64,000 bases of DNA. It comes from Bacteroides sp. CAG:443. Lineage in GTDB: Bacteria > Bacteroidota > Bacteroidia > Bacteroidales > Bacteroidaceae. The translations under genes and the position numbers were made by a program. The first letter of the stretch is position 1; each line of letters begins with the position of its first letter. Under the pieces are notes generated by a model, which saw only the letters and a program-made list of their open reading frames with translations, made no database searches and was not told the DNA's origin. The stretch covers positions 56,871 through 120,870 of the forward strand of contig FR887777.1 in the NCBI GenBank assembly GCA_000432735.1, read 5' to 3'. Shown here in pieces: positions 8,900 through 17,361 of the stretch.

Positions 8900-9412
8900 T
8901 TATTCTAATAATCCTTCCGGTATGTCAACTTTCAGGATTCTTTGCTTTTTATCCAAATCGACAATAAATTCTTCGTGAGCAGGAAGTAACAGTTCTTCAC
9001 CGTCCTTCTCTATCACAAATAAAATATTCATCGTAGAATCGTCAACAGCAACAATTTCTCCCAGATTTCCATGATGTATGTCCTCCACACGGAATCCTGT
9101 AAAGAAGTTCCACGAAGTAATCTCTTCCTGGTCATCCATATATTTCTTCGGGAAATAAACCTCCACATTCGTCAGCATACGCGCACGTTCGGCAGTATCA
9201 ATTCCCTCGAACTTCATCAAAGCCACGTCATCGGAACGGAAACGATACTCCTCTATAAAAAACGGTACCAATATTCCGTCCAGCAGCAAAACCAAATAAT
9301 CACAATCCACACGGTCGAATATATCGTCGGTAAAGGTAAAAGAAACCTCCCCCTTTATTCCGTGAGGCTTGTTGATTATTCCTATCTTATATACTTCTTC
9401 TTTTCTAATCAT
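8900..9412 (-). CDS. rimM: Ribosome maturation factor RimM
   Basis: RimM helps mature the 30S head and binds ribosomal protein S19. The protein has 170 residues, the usual size. It begins with KIGIINKPHGIKGEVSFTFTDD, the typical N-terminal beta-barrel domain. The C-terminal PRC-barrel domain includes VEDIHHGNLGEIVAVDDSTMNILFVI and ends LLLPAHEEFIVDLDKKQRILKVDIPEGLL. The gene lies 4 bp after murA. It is not next to rpsP or trmD as in E. coli, a difference in context that does not weaken the assignment. Confidence 0.94.
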   Translation of the reverse strand: MIRKEEVYKIGIINKPHGIKGEVSFTFTDDIFDRVDCDYLVLLLDGILVPFFIEEYRFRSDDVALMKFEGIDTAERARMLTNVEVYFPKKYMDDQEEITSWNFFTGFRVEDIHHGNLGEIVAVDDSTMNILFVIEKDGEELLLPAHEEFIVDLDKKQRILKVDIPEGLLE

Positions 9413-9416
9413 ACAC

Positions 9417-10724
9417 TTACTCTATACGGGTAATACGAGCACCCAAAGCAGTCAGGCGCTGTTCGATATTCTGATACCCCCGGTCTATCTGTTCAATGTT
9501 ATGAATACGGCTGATACCCTCCGCGCTCAATGCAGCAATCAGCAAAGCGATTCCGGCACGTATATCAGGCGATGTCATGTTACCTCCACGCAAACGGAAA
9601 TTATGGTCATGACCGATAACAACCGCACGATGCGGATCACAAAGAATAATCTGCGCACCCATATCAATCAACTTATCAACAAAGAACAAACGACTTTCGA
9701 ACATCTTCTGATGTATCAGGACACTACCCTTTGCCTGAGTCGCAACTACAAGCATCACACTCAGCAAGTCGGGCGTCAATCCCGGCCACGGAGCATCGGC
9801 TATCGTCATAATTGAGCCATCAATAAACGATTCAATCTCATAATGATCCTGCTGAGGAATAAAAATATCATCACCCCGCTGTTCCAAGCGAATTCCTAAA
9901 CGGCGGAAACTATCTGGAATAATACCCAGGTTATCGTATGATACATTTTTAATCGTAATCTCACTGGATGTCATGGCAGCCATACCGATAAAGCTTCCCA
10001 CTTCAATCATATCAGGCAATACATGGTGCGTACAACCTTTAAGGCTCTTCACCCCTTCGATAGTCAGCAGATTCGATGCAATACCCGATATCTTGGCACC
10101 CATACGATTCAACATCTTACACAACTGTTGCAGATAAGGTTCACACGCCGCATTGTAAATCGTCGTTTTTCCTTCAGCCAGCACAGCCGCCATTACAATA
10201 TTCGCCGTACCTGTGACCGAAGCCTCATCCAGCAGCATATACGTACCCTTCAACTGATTGGAAGTGATTGTGAAAACTCCCTTCGCCGTATCATAATTAA
10301 ATGAAGCCCCTAATTTCTGAATTCCCAGAAAATGAGTATCCAACCGACGACGACCAATCTTGTCACCTCCCGGTTTGGCAATCATAGCCCTTCCGAAACG
10401 TGCTACCAAAGGCCCTACAAGCATCACCGAACCACGTAAACGTGAGCAACGGGTAAGGAACTCCTCACTTTCAAGATAAGAAAGGTTCACATCATCTGCC
10501 TGAAAAGAATACGTATCCACGCTCTTTTTAGACACTTTCACGCCCATATCACGAAGCAACTGAATCAGGTTATTCACATCCAATATATTCGGGATATTAC
10601 TGATTGTCACCTCTTCGTCAGTCAATAATGTAGCACAAACCACCTGCAAGACTTCATTCTTCGCACCCTGCGGAGTGATCTCGCCATGCAGTTTATACCC
10701 GCCTTCGATTACAAATGATGCCAT
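9417..10724 (-). CDS. murA: UDP-N-acetylglucosamine 1-carboxyvinyltransferase
   Basis: MurA transfers enolpyruvate from PEP to UDP-GlcNAc, the first committed step of peptidoglycan synthesis. The 435-residue protein has the expected GGYKLHGEITPQGAKNEVL start and the family core throughout. In the active-site loop the sequence reads AKPGGDKIGRRRLDTHF: position 121 is Asp where E. coli MurA has the catalytic Cys115. A Cys-to-Asp change at this site is known from Chlamydia and mycobacteria, keeps activity and makes the enzyme insensitive to fosfomycin. The insensitivity of this protein is therefore inferred, not shown. It lies 18 bp downstream of a DUF4290 gene and 4 bp upstream of rimM. Confidence 0.97.
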   Translation of the reverse strand: MASFVIEGGYKLHGEITPQGAKNEVLQVVCATLLTDEEVTISNIPNILDVNNLIQLLRDMGVKVSKKSVDTYSFQADDVNLSYLESEEFLTRCSRLRGSVMLVGPLVARFGRAMIAKPGGDKIGRRRLDTHFLGIQKLGASFNYDTAKGVFTITSNQLKGTYMLLDEASVTGTANIVMAAVLAEGKTTIYNAACEPYLQQLCKMLNRMGAKISGIASNLLTIEGVKSLKGCTHHVLPDMIEVGSFIGMAAMTSSEITIKNVSYDNLGIIPDSFRRLGIRLEQRGDDIFIPQQDHYEIESFIDGSIMTIADAPWPGLTPDLLSVMLVVATQAKGSVLIHQKMFESRLFFVDKLIDMGAQIILCDPHRAVVIGHDHNFRLRGGNMTSPDIRAGIALLIAALSAEGISRIHNIEQIDRGYQNIEQRLTALGARITRIE

Positions 10725-10742
10725 AGTACCGGTTATTTAAGA

Positions 10743-11345
10743 TTAATATTTTCTTTTTTGCTGATTATTGTTATTAACCTGGCGACGGCGTGGAGTAAAT
10801 GTACGCTGTTCGACCAGATGAAAATCGTCTGCCGACAGTTTAATCTTTCCTCCCGACAGTTCGCACAAATCATCCAGAATCTTCTGGTCTTCGACTCCAT
10901 CCTTGTTCCAGTTCTGATAATCCTTCTTCATGTGGTTGGCTATCAGCTTCAGCAACTGATTTCGTTCTTCCCCTTCCGGATAATCGATAGCAATCTTAAT
11001 CATATCCTGAACAAAACGACCATAATGGCGATAGCGGATATTATTCTGAGAATAAGGGATACGGTCGGGCTTTACCTCCAGACTTTCCTTTTTCACAATA
11101 TCCACCGGATAATCGATATCGAGCTTGAAGTCGGCCATAATAGCCAGATGATCCCAAAGCTTATGCTTGAAGTCGGCCACATCCCGCAAGTGCGGAAACA
11201 TGCCGCCCATGATATTGACAATCGTATTGGCACAACGCTGGCGTTCTTCGCGGTCTTCAATCGTCAGTGCGTAATCCACCATGTTCTGCACACTTCTCCC
11301 ATATTCGGGAAGAGGTAATTTTCGTTGTTGGGTATTATATTCCAT
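10743..11345 (-). CDS. DUF4290 domain protein
   Basis: A 200-residue protein that begins with MEYNTQQRKLPLPEYGRSVQ, characteristic of the Bacteroidetes family DUF4290. It is mostly helical (for example ALTIEDREERQRCANTIVNIMGG), with no signal peptide or membrane helix, and ends in a basic low-complexity tail (RRRQVNNNNQQKRKY) that could bind nucleic acid. Its function is not known to me. The gene lies between tsaB (29 bp gap) and murA (18 bp gap) on the same strand, so it is probably co-expressed with tRNA-modification and cell-wall genes. Confidence 0.82.
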   Translation of the reverse strand: MEYNTQQRKLPLPEYGRSVQNMVDYALTIEDREERQRCANTIVNIMGGMFPHLRDVADFKHKLWDHLAIMADFKLDIDYPVDIVKKESLEVKPDRIPYSQNNIRYRHYGRFVQDMIKIAIDYPEGEERNQLLKLIANHMKKDYQNWNKDGVEDQKILDDLCELSGGKIKLSADDFHLVEQRTFTPRRRQVNNNNQQKRKY

Positions 11346-11374
11346 ATATTATTGCAGATTCTTTCTTTTTATGT

Positions 11375-12064
11375 TTACAAAAGTTTCTTAGGAGTAGAAG
11401 CCACAAACTCTTTCAGGTAGAAAGGTTCAAAATAAGCCACATCCTTGAAATCTTTTTCAGCCATTGCCCGTTCGGCAAGCGGGAACATCCATTTAGCCAG
11501 CGGATGAATATTTTCGATGAAATGTGCATTCGGATGCGTAATCTTCTCACGACACTTAGCCGCCCCGTTTCCGAAGAAATACACCGGATGCTCCGCCAGA
11601 AATTCGGAGTATGAATTTTCATCGATGATATCTGCACTGATTTCACGTTTTACCTTCAGTGCACGGTCGTATATGGCAGCATACACTTCCATACGGCGAG
11701 CATCAATCATCGGGCAAAGCAAAGCATCTTCCGGCAAGTCCTGAAAAAGCAATACCGGAACAGTCATCACCTCCGGAGTAGGAATAGCTATCAACGGAAT
11801 ATTACGTCCATAGCAAATACCCTTTGCCATTGACACACCAATTCTCAAACCTGTATACGAACCCGGTCCGCAACTTACAGCCACGGCATCCAAAGGAATG
11901 GCATGATTGTCGATAAACGATAAAGCCTCGTCCACAAAGACACCCAATACTACAGCATGTGAGGGACCGTTAAAGTCCTCTTTCGAGAAAATAGAAGCTC
12001 CGTCCTGACTTGCAGAAACAGAACATACTTCCGTTGAAGTTTCAATATGTAAAATGCACGACAT
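11375..12064 (-). CDS. tsaB: tRNA threonylcarbamoyladenosine biosynthesis protein TsaB
   Basis: TsaB is the scaffold partner of TsaD in making t6A at position 37 of ANN-decoding tRNAs. The 229-residue protein starts MSCILHIETSTEVCSVSASQ and has the typical SHAVVLGVFVDEAL and AVSCGPGSYTGLRIGVSMAKGI of the ASKHA-fold YeaZ family. The later PMIDARRMEVYAAIYD also fits. It is the first gene of its minus-strand run, and a promoter box lies 27 bp upstream. The divergent neighbour is yicC, and the 299 bp between them holds the four-unit repeat array. Confidence 0.94.
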   Translation of the reverse strand: MSCILHIETSTEVCSVSASQDGASIFSKEDFNGPSHAVVLGVFVDEALSFIDNHAIPLDAVAVSCGPGSYTGLRIGVSMAKGICYGRNIPLIAIPTPEVMTVPVLLFQDLPEDALLCPMIDARRMEVYAAIYDRALKVKREISADIIDENSYSEFLAEHPVYFFGNGAAKCREKITHPNAHFIENIHPLAKWMFPLAERAMAEKDFKDVAYFEPFYLKEFVASTPKKLL

Positions 12065-12090
12065 AAATTAATTCCTTATTATATAGACTG

Positions 12091-12098
12091 CAAATATA
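12091..12098 (-). promoter_or_regulatory. -7 promoter box for tsaB
   Basis: TATATTTG on the minus strand matches TAnnTTTG, 27 bp upstream of the tsaB start. Confidence 0.5.
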
Positions 12099-12172
12099 CA
12101 CTTTTATTTGCACTCACTTCCCATTAAGCCAGTGTTTTTTAGAACCGTTAATAAAAGATGAAAAGCTTTGGC

Positions 12173-12260
12173 GAAAAACATCAGCATATTTTCAGAAAAA
12201 CATCAGCACGTTTTCACAAAAACATCAGCATGTTTAAACGAAAACATCAGCACGTTTTTT
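12173..12260. repeat. Four-unit tandem array, 22-23 bp period
   Basis: Four units of the form GAAAACATCAGCACGTTTTC start at 12173, 12195, 12217 and 12240. The core AAAACATCAGCA is identical in all four, and the following two bases vary (TA, CG, TG, CG). The period is 22, 22 and 23 bp, about two helix turns. There are no unique spacers, so it is not a CRISPR array. It occupies the tsaB/yicC divergent intergenic region, 75-160 bp upstream of the yicC promoter box. The last unit runs into a T-tract. It resembles the third module of the repeats at 29.8, 47.0 and 63.0 kb. Confidence 0.85.
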
Positions 12261-12311
12261 TATACTCATTGACGAAGTATTCAGTCCGTCAGAGAAAAAG
12301 CTCTTCTCTAC

Positions 12312-12342
12312 TTTTCGGATTCACAGCTTTTTCCTACCTTTG
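12312..12342 (+). promoter_or_regulatory. Promoter of the yicC-gmk-nadD set
   Basis: TACCTTTG at 12335-12342 matches the -7 consensus. TTTT at 12312-12315 is one base off TTTG and lies at the expected 19-bp spacing. The yicC ATG is 21 bp downstream. Confidence 0.65.
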
Positions 12343-12363
12343 CGGGATAAAAAACAGAATATT

Positions 12364-13239
12364 ATGATACAATCAATGACCGGATACGGCAAAGCAACTG
12401 CCACATTCGGAGATAAGAAAATCAACGTAGAAATAAAATCTTTGAACAGCAAAGCAATGGACTTGTCAACACGCATTGCTCCATTGTACCGTGAAAAAGA
12501 AATGGAAATCCGCAATCTTATTACCAAAACGCTGGAGCGCGGCAAGGTGGATTTCTGTATCTGGATTGAAAAAGATGCGGCCGAAACAGCCACTCCCATT
12601 AATGCTGCACTGGTAGAAAACTATTACAATCAGATAAAGGCTATTTCAGATAGTTGCCATATTCCCGTACCGGAAGACTGGTTTGCCACTTTGCTTCGCA
12701 TGCCGGACGTACTCACCCGTGTAGACATACAGGAATTATCTGATGAGGAATGGGAAGTTGCCAGCAAGGCTATTGAAGAAGCCTTACAACATTTGGTAGA
12801 TTTTCGCATACAGGAAGGTGCCGCATTGGAAAAGAAATTTACCGAAAAGGTAGACAACATAGAGCGTTTGCTGAAGTCAATCGAACCGTATGAAAAAGAA
12901 CGTGTAGCCAAGATACGCGAACGTATCACCGATGCACTGGAAAAAACGATCAGCGTAGACTATGACAAGAATCGTCTGGAACAGGAACTGATTTATTATA
13001 TTGAAAAGCTGGATATAAATGAAGAGAAACAACGTCTGGCCAATCACTTGAAATACTTCCGCGAAACAATGGCTGGAGGACACGGACAAGGCAAGAAGCT
13101 GGGATTTATCGCTCAGGAGATGGGACGTGAAATCAATACGACAGGCAGCAAGTCGAATCACGCCGAGATGCAAAACATCGTGGTTCAGATGAAAGACGAA
13201 CTGGAACAAATCAAGGAACAAGTTTTAAATGTAATGTAA
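12364..13239 (+). CDS. yicC: YicC family protein (putative endoribonuclease)
   Basis: A 291-residue protein starting MIQSMTGYGKATATFGDKKI, the signature of the YicC/YloC family, with NSKAMDLSTRIAPLYREKE nearby. The C-terminal DUF1732 domain contains EQELIYYIEKLDINEEKQRL and ends GSKSNHAEMQNIVVQMKDELEQIKEQVLNVM. E. coli YicC has been linked to RNA decay and stress survival; that role is only inferred here. I chose the ATG at 12364 because a TTG at 12340 lies inside the promoter box. It is followed by a strong hairpin and then gmk, a pairing seen in many bacteria. Confidence 0.93.
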   Translation: MIQSMTGYGKATATFGDKKINVEIKSLNSKAMDLSTRIAPLYREKEMEIRNLITKTLERGKVDFCIWIEKDAAETATPINAALVENYYNQIKAISDSCHIPVPEDWFATLLRMPDVLTRVDIQELSDEEWEVASKAIEEALQHLVDFRIQEGAALEKKFTEKVDNIERLLKSIEPYEKERVAKIRERITDALEKTISVDYDKNRLEQELIYYIEKLDINEEKQRLANHLKYFRETMAGGHGQGKKLGFIAQEMGREINTTGSKSNHAEMQNIVVQMKDELEQIKEQVLNVM

Positions 13240-13251
13240 TATTCACATATA

Positions 13252-13310
13252 GAGGAGCGAAAAAGAAGAAAAGCAGTTCATGGTATATCTTCTTTTTTCG
13301 CTCCTCGTGT
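13252..13310 (+). terminator. Long hairpin between yicC and gmk
   Basis: GAGGAGCGA plus AAAAGAAGA (13252-13269) pairs with 13288-13306 over about 18 base pairs with a single A bulge, and GTGTTTTT follows. It has the form of a Rho-independent terminator. Since gmk follows on the same strand 19 bp later without an obvious promoter box, it may act as a partial terminator or RNA-processing site within the operon. Confidence 0.75.
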
Positions 13311-13324
13311 TTTTATTCTAAATT

Positions 13325-13888
13325 ATGGGAAAACTGATTATTTTTTCTGCGCCGTCAGGCTCGGGCAAATCTACTATCATCAATTACCTGCTTACCCAAA
13401 ACCTGAATCTGGCATTTTCTATTTCGGCAACCAGCCGTCCGCCACGCGGAACAGAACAGAATGGAGTAGAATATTTTTTCCTTACTCCTGAAGAATTTAA
13501 ACAACGCATCGCCAACAACGAATTTCTGGAATACGAAGAAGTTTACACCGACCGTTTCTATGGAACCCTGAAAGCACAAGTAGAAAAGCAACTGGAAGCC
13601 GGTCAGAATGTCATCTTCGACGTAGACGTAGTAGGCGGATGCAACATTAAAAAGTTTTACGGTGAACGTGCCCTGTCGGTATTTATCCAGCCACCTTCTG
13701 TTGAGGAATTGCGCAAGCGTCTGAACGGACGTGGTACCGATACCCCCGAAGTGATAGAAAGCCGAATTGCCAAGGCAGAATTCGAACTGAGCTATGCCGA
13801 CAAATTCGACGTTGTAATAGTAAACGATGACTTGGAAACAGCCAAGGCTGAAGCACTGAAAGTCATCAGCGATTTTCTTAAGAAATAA
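13325..13888 (+). CDS. gmk: Guanylate kinase
   Basis: It phosphorylates GMP to GDP with ATP. The 187-residue length is standard. The P-loop APSGSGKST occupies residues 9-17, followed by SATSRPPRGTEQNGVEYFFL, which forms the GMP-binding segment, and EYEEVYTDRFYGTLKAQVE. The LID region has RLNGRGTDTPEVIESRIAKAEFEL. The start ATG follows the yicC-gmk hairpin closely. Downstream genes follow at short gaps: a small membrane protein (16 bp) and nadD, so a nucleotide/NAD-related set is likely co-expressed. Confidence 0.97.
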   Translation: MGKLIIFSAPSGSGKSTIINYLLTQNLNLAFSISATSRPPRGTEQNGVEYFFLTPEEFKQRIANNEFLEYEEVYTDRFYGTLKAQVEKQLEAGQNVIFDVDVVGGCNIKKFYGERALSVFIQPPSVEELRKRLNGRGTDTPEVIESRIAKAEFELSYADKFDVVIVNDDLETAKAEALKVISDFLKK

Positions 13889-13904
13889 CCCACACACATC
13901 AATT

Positions 13905-14087
13905 ATGGCAAAAGATCCCAAAAAACTCTTGCGCACCATGATGATTGTCAGCATTGTCATCGGACTGGTTGCTTTGGCTGTAGCAGTAGTTGCTGTTGCC
14001 ATGAAAGAATACATTATCGCCGCAGCAATGCTTATCGTTGCCGGCTGGCAGGTCGTAAACTTTTTAAAATGGAAGAAATGTCTGTAA
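13905..14087 (+). CDS. Small membrane protein of unknown function
   Basis: This is a 60-residue protein. A basic start (MAKDPKKLLR) is followed by two hydrophobic helices (about residues 11-32 and 34-52) and a short basic end (LKWKKCL). It has the composition of a real small inner-membrane protein, not a shadow: it is in line with its neighbours, 16 bp after gmk, and its end overlaps the nadD start. I do not recognise a family. Being wedged between gmk and nadD suggests constant co-expression but says little of function. Confidence 0.7.
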   Translation: MAKDPKKLLRTMMIVSIVIGLVALAVAVVAVAMKEYIIAAAMLIVAGWQVVNFLKWKKCL

Positions 14088-14659
14088 AGACAGGAGTTTT
14101 CGGAGGAACATTCAATCCGATCCACATCGGACATCTGGCATTGGCAAATTACCTGTGTGAATACGGTGGACTGGATGAAATATGGTTTCTGGTATCTCCT
14201 CAAAACCCATTTAAACAGAACATAGAATTACTCGACGATAACATACGGCTGGAAATGGTACAAGCTGCTATTTCCGGCTACCCTCGTTTCCAAGCTTCCG
14301 ACTTTGAGTTTAATTTGCCTCGCCCTTCGTATACGGTCGATACGTTGAACCGATTAGCAGAAGCTTATCCAGAAAGAGAGTTCACCCTCATTATCGGGGC
14401 AGACAACTGGGCTGCTTTCGACCGCTGGAAGTCACCCGAAGAAATTATACGCAAACACGCTGTTATTGTATACCCTCGTCCGGGTTACGATATACAGACA
14501 GACGTACTTCCGCCTCGTGTAAAAGTAGTAAATACCCCCCTTCTGGAAATCAGTTCAACATTTATCCGGCAGGCTATCAGCGAAGGCAAGGACATACGCT
14601 ACTTTCTGCATCCAGAAGTCTACCGTATCATTGCAGAAAAAAAACTATACCAAAAATAA
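14069..14659 (+). CDS. nadD: Nicotinate-nucleotide adenylyltransferase
   Basis: NadD adenylates nicotinate mononucleotide to give deamido-NAD in NAD synthesis. The 196-residue protein has the nucleotidyl-transferase motif GVFGGTFNPIHIGHLALAN near its start. LPRPSYTVDTLNRL, IIGADNWAAFDRWK and the C-terminal ISSTFIRQAISEGKDIRYFLHPEVYRII are typical of NadD. The ATG at 14069 overlaps the preceding small gene by 19 bp. A second in-frame ATG at 14078 (MSVKTGVFGG) is equally plausible. The next gene begins 5 bp after the stop. Confidence 0.96.
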   Translation: MEEMSVKTGVFGGTFNPIHIGHLALANYLCEYGGLDEIWFLVSPQNPFKQNIELLDDNIRLEMVQAAISGYPRFQASDFEFNLPRPSYTVDTLNRLAEAYPEREFTLIIGADNWAAFDRWKSPEEIIRKHAVIVYPRPGYDIQTDVLPPRVKVVNTPLLEISSTFIRQAISEGKDIRYFLHPEVYRIIAEKKLYQK

Positions 14660-14664
14660 ACAAC

Positions 14665-17172
14665 ATGAAAACCTACAAATTCTATCTTCTCTCTTTAGCA
14701 ACATGTCTGCTATTGGGAGGAACATCCAGTGCTGAAGCCAAAATCTTCGGCAAGAAAAAGAAAAAGGCCAAAATAGAACAACCGGTAACTCCGGTCAACA
14801 GAATGACAAACGGACTGAAACCTTATGCCAGCGTTATTACACCTAAAGCCAGAAGTTCGCATGGCTTTATAACCATTCACAAGGTAAATGATGCGTATTT
14901 TATGGAGATTCCAGATTCTATTCTGAACCGCGACATTCTGATTGTAAACCGTATCAGCAAAGCCCCAGCCTCACTTCAAAAATCACGTGTCGGTTATCCG
15001 GGAGATATATTGGGCAGCAAGGTCATCCGCTTTGAAAACAAAGACAACAAACGCATTTTAGTACGAGAGTACTCTTATCGTGAACGCGCCGAAAATAAAG
15101 ACGGCATGTATCAGTCTGTACTGAACTCCAACATTCAACCTATCATAGCTAGTTTCAATCTTGAGACTATGAAAAAAGATTCTCTTAGTCGTAGCTATGT
15201 AATCAACATCAGTACCTTCCTACTCAAGGAAAATCCATTATTTTCTTTCGAGGCCGAAATCAAAGAACGTATTGGACTATTGAATATGGTGGGAGAAGGA
15301 ACATACATCAATACGCTAAAAGCCTTTCCTCAAAACATCGAAATTAGTACTACGGTTACATACCAAGGTAAAAAAGGAGCGAACAATGCTGGCTATATGC
15401 CAACAAGTAGTTCTCGCATTCCGCTGACTTATGAACTGAATAGTTCCATGGTGCTGCTTCCTGCAATCCCAATGAAATCCCGATTATTCGATCCAAGGGT
15501 AGGTTACTTTACTGTAGGATATACCGATTTCGACAGCAATCCACAAGGTATTGAATATAAAAATCTCATCACTCGTTGGCGTCTGGAACCTAAAGATGAA
15601 GCAGCCTACTTACGCGGAGAACTTGTTGAACCTAAGAAGCCGATTGTAATTTATATTGATCCGGCAACTCCTAAAAAATGGGTTCCATATCTGATACAAG
15701 GAGTGAATGACTGGCAGATCGCTTTCGAAAAAGCTGGATTCAAAAATGCAATCTATGCCTTAGAAGCTCCAACTGACGATCCTTCCTGGAGCTTGGAAGA
15801 TGCCCGTCATTCGGCTATCGTCTATAAACCATCCGATATACCCAATGCCAGTGGACCACACATCCACGATCCGCGTACGGGAGAAATTTTGGAAACACAC
15901 ATCAACTGGTATCATAATGTCATGAATCTGCTGCGCAACTGGTACATGATCCAAGCTGGAACGATTGATGAAGCAGCCCGCAAAATGCAGTTCGACGATG
16001 AATTGATGGGACAGCTCATCCGTTTCGTTTCTTCCCACGAAGTAGGACATACTTTAGGACTTCGCCACAACTTTGGTTCTTCACATACCGTACCAGTCGA
16101 AAAGTTGCGCGACAAAGCATGGGTAGAAGCAAACGGTCATACGCCTTCCATTATGGACTATGCACGCTTCAACTATGTAGCACAACCGGAGGACAGCATC
16201 ACACGTGCCGGCATTTTTCCACGTATCGGCATATACGACAAATGGTCTATAGAATGGGGCTACCGATGGTTACCACAGTTCCAAAAACCAGAAGACGAAA
16301 TCGCTTTCTCTAACCAGTCCATCATTGAAAAACTGAATGCAGATGTACGCTATACCTTTGGAACCGAATCGGATGTCAACGACCCGCGCAATCAAAGTGA
16401 AGATTTGGGCGACGATGCTATGCTTGCCAGTTCATACGGAATCAAGAACCTGAAACGTATTGTTCCACAGATATTGAAGTGGTCGTACGAACCCAACAAA
16501 TCATATGCTGGTGCCGGTGAGATATACAGTGCAGTTGTTTCCCAGTTCAACCGATATTTGGGCCATGTTACTAAAAATATAGCTGGAATTTACAGTACAC
16601 CTATAACTGTTGAACAATCGAATGCAACAGCACGTGAATTTGTACCAGCCAACATCCAAAAGCGAGCTGTTGAATTCCTCAATGAACAATTGTTCACCAC
16701 TCCTCAATGGCTTATTGACCGTCAACTGATAGAAAAGGCTAAGATTCTTCCTGTAAATGTAATCTGCTCACTACAATCGGGTATCCTCACACGACTCATC
16801 AGCAAGAGTACACTCGATAAAATGAGTGAAAATGAAGCCTTGAATGGCAAAAAGGCCTATACTTCAGCACAGATGTTCAACGACCTGAAGAAAGTAATCT
16901 GGAGCAACTTAGGACAATCAGATATTTACAAGCGTAACATGCAGAAAGCATACGTAGAAAATCTGATCAACTTGCTCGACAACCAGAAGCCGAACGAGAA
17001 AAATGCTTCAAGCAAACGCCCTGCATATTCTGAAGCTCCAGCTATCGCTCACGGACAGTTAGTCGAATTAAAACGTTTGTCGGCCAATGCTGCTGCAATG
17101 ACAAGTGGTACAGCCCGAGGTCATTATCAGAATCTGGTGACACTGATAGACAATGCGCTGAACGACAAATAA
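14665..17172 (+). CDS. Zinc-dependent metalloprotease, DUF5117/DUF5118 type
   Basis: An exported protein of 835 residues with a signal peptide (MKTYKFYLLSLATCLLLGGTSSAEA) and then a very basic stretch (KIFGKKKKKAKIE). The N-terminal half carries the DUF5118/DUF5117 features common in Bacteroidetes zinc proteases. The metzincin-like motif HEVGHTLGLRHN supplies His458, Glu459, His462 and His468 (HExxHxxGxxH), followed by SIMDYARFNYVA, a Met-turn-like segment. The C-terminal 300 residues are helical. The substrate is unknown. It follows nadD by 5 bp and is terminated by the hairpin at 17.24 kb. Confidence 0.9.
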   Translation: MKTYKFYLLSLATCLLLGGTSSAEAKIFGKKKKKAKIEQPVTPVNRMTNGLKPYASVITPKARSSHGFITIHKVNDAYFMEIPDSILNRDILIVNRISKAPASLQKSRVGYPGDILGSKVIRFENKDNKRILVREYSYRERAENKDGMYQSVLNSNIQPIIASFNLETMKKDSLSRSYVINISTFLLKENPLFSFEAEIKERIGLLNMVGEGTYINTLKAFPQNIEISTTVTYQGKKGANNAGYMPTSSSRIPLTYELNSSMVLLPAIPMKSRLFDPRVGYFTVGYTDFDSNPQGIEYKNLITRWRLEPKDEAAYLRGELVEPKKPIVIYIDPATPKKWVPYLIQGVNDWQIAFEKAGFKNAIYALEAPTDDPSWSLEDARHSAIVYKPSDIPNASGPHIHDPRTGEILETHINWYHNVMNLLRNWYMIQAGTIDEAARKMQFDDELMGQLIRFVSSHEVGHTLGLRHNFGSSHTVPVEKLRDKAWVEANGHTPSIMDYARFNYVAQPEDSITRAGIFPRIGIYDKWSIEWGYRWLPQFQKPEDEIAFSNQSIIEKLNADVRYTFGTESDVNDPRNQSEDLGDDAMLASSYGIKNLKRIVPQILKWSYEPNKSYAGAGEIYSAVVSQFNRYLGHVTKNIAGIYSTPITVEQSNATAREFVPANIQKRAVEFLNEQLFTTPQWLIDRQLIEKAKILPVNVICSLQSGILTRLISKSTLDKMSENEALNGKKAYTSAQMFNDLKKVIWSNLGQSDIYKRNMQKAYVENLINLLDNQKPNEKNASSKRPAYSEAPAIAHGQLVELKRLSANAAAMTSGTARGHYQNLVTLIDNALNDK

Positions 17173-17230
17173 AAAATACAAAGGGATAAAACTTTAATAC
17201 CCCGCCGAAAGGTTACTGATTATAGTGACA

Positions 17231-17292
17231 AAAAACCGAAGAGTCGTATCAAACTCAGTTTTTTGAGTAATGATACGACTCTTTCTTTTTGC
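17231..17292. terminator. Bidirectional terminator between the zinc protease and GH51 genes
   Basis: GAGTCGTATCA (17241-17251) pairs perfectly with TGATACGACTC (17271-17281), with an inner ACTCA/TGAGT stem. A-rich sequence precedes it and TTTCTTTTT follows. It lies between convergent genes and can serve both. Its outer stem shares the CGTATCA/TGATACG core with the terminator at 2156-2187. Confidence 0.85.
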
Positions 17293-17361
17293 CGTTACGC
17301 ATGACTAACTTGCAGATTAAAGTTCCTCTTTGTTAAAAAGAAGGCTTGCCCCACTAAGTCT

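Noticed and set aside
12173..12260. CRISPR-like array upstream of yicC
   Set aside because: Units follow one another without unique spacers, the period is only 22-23 bp, and there are no cas genes in the window.
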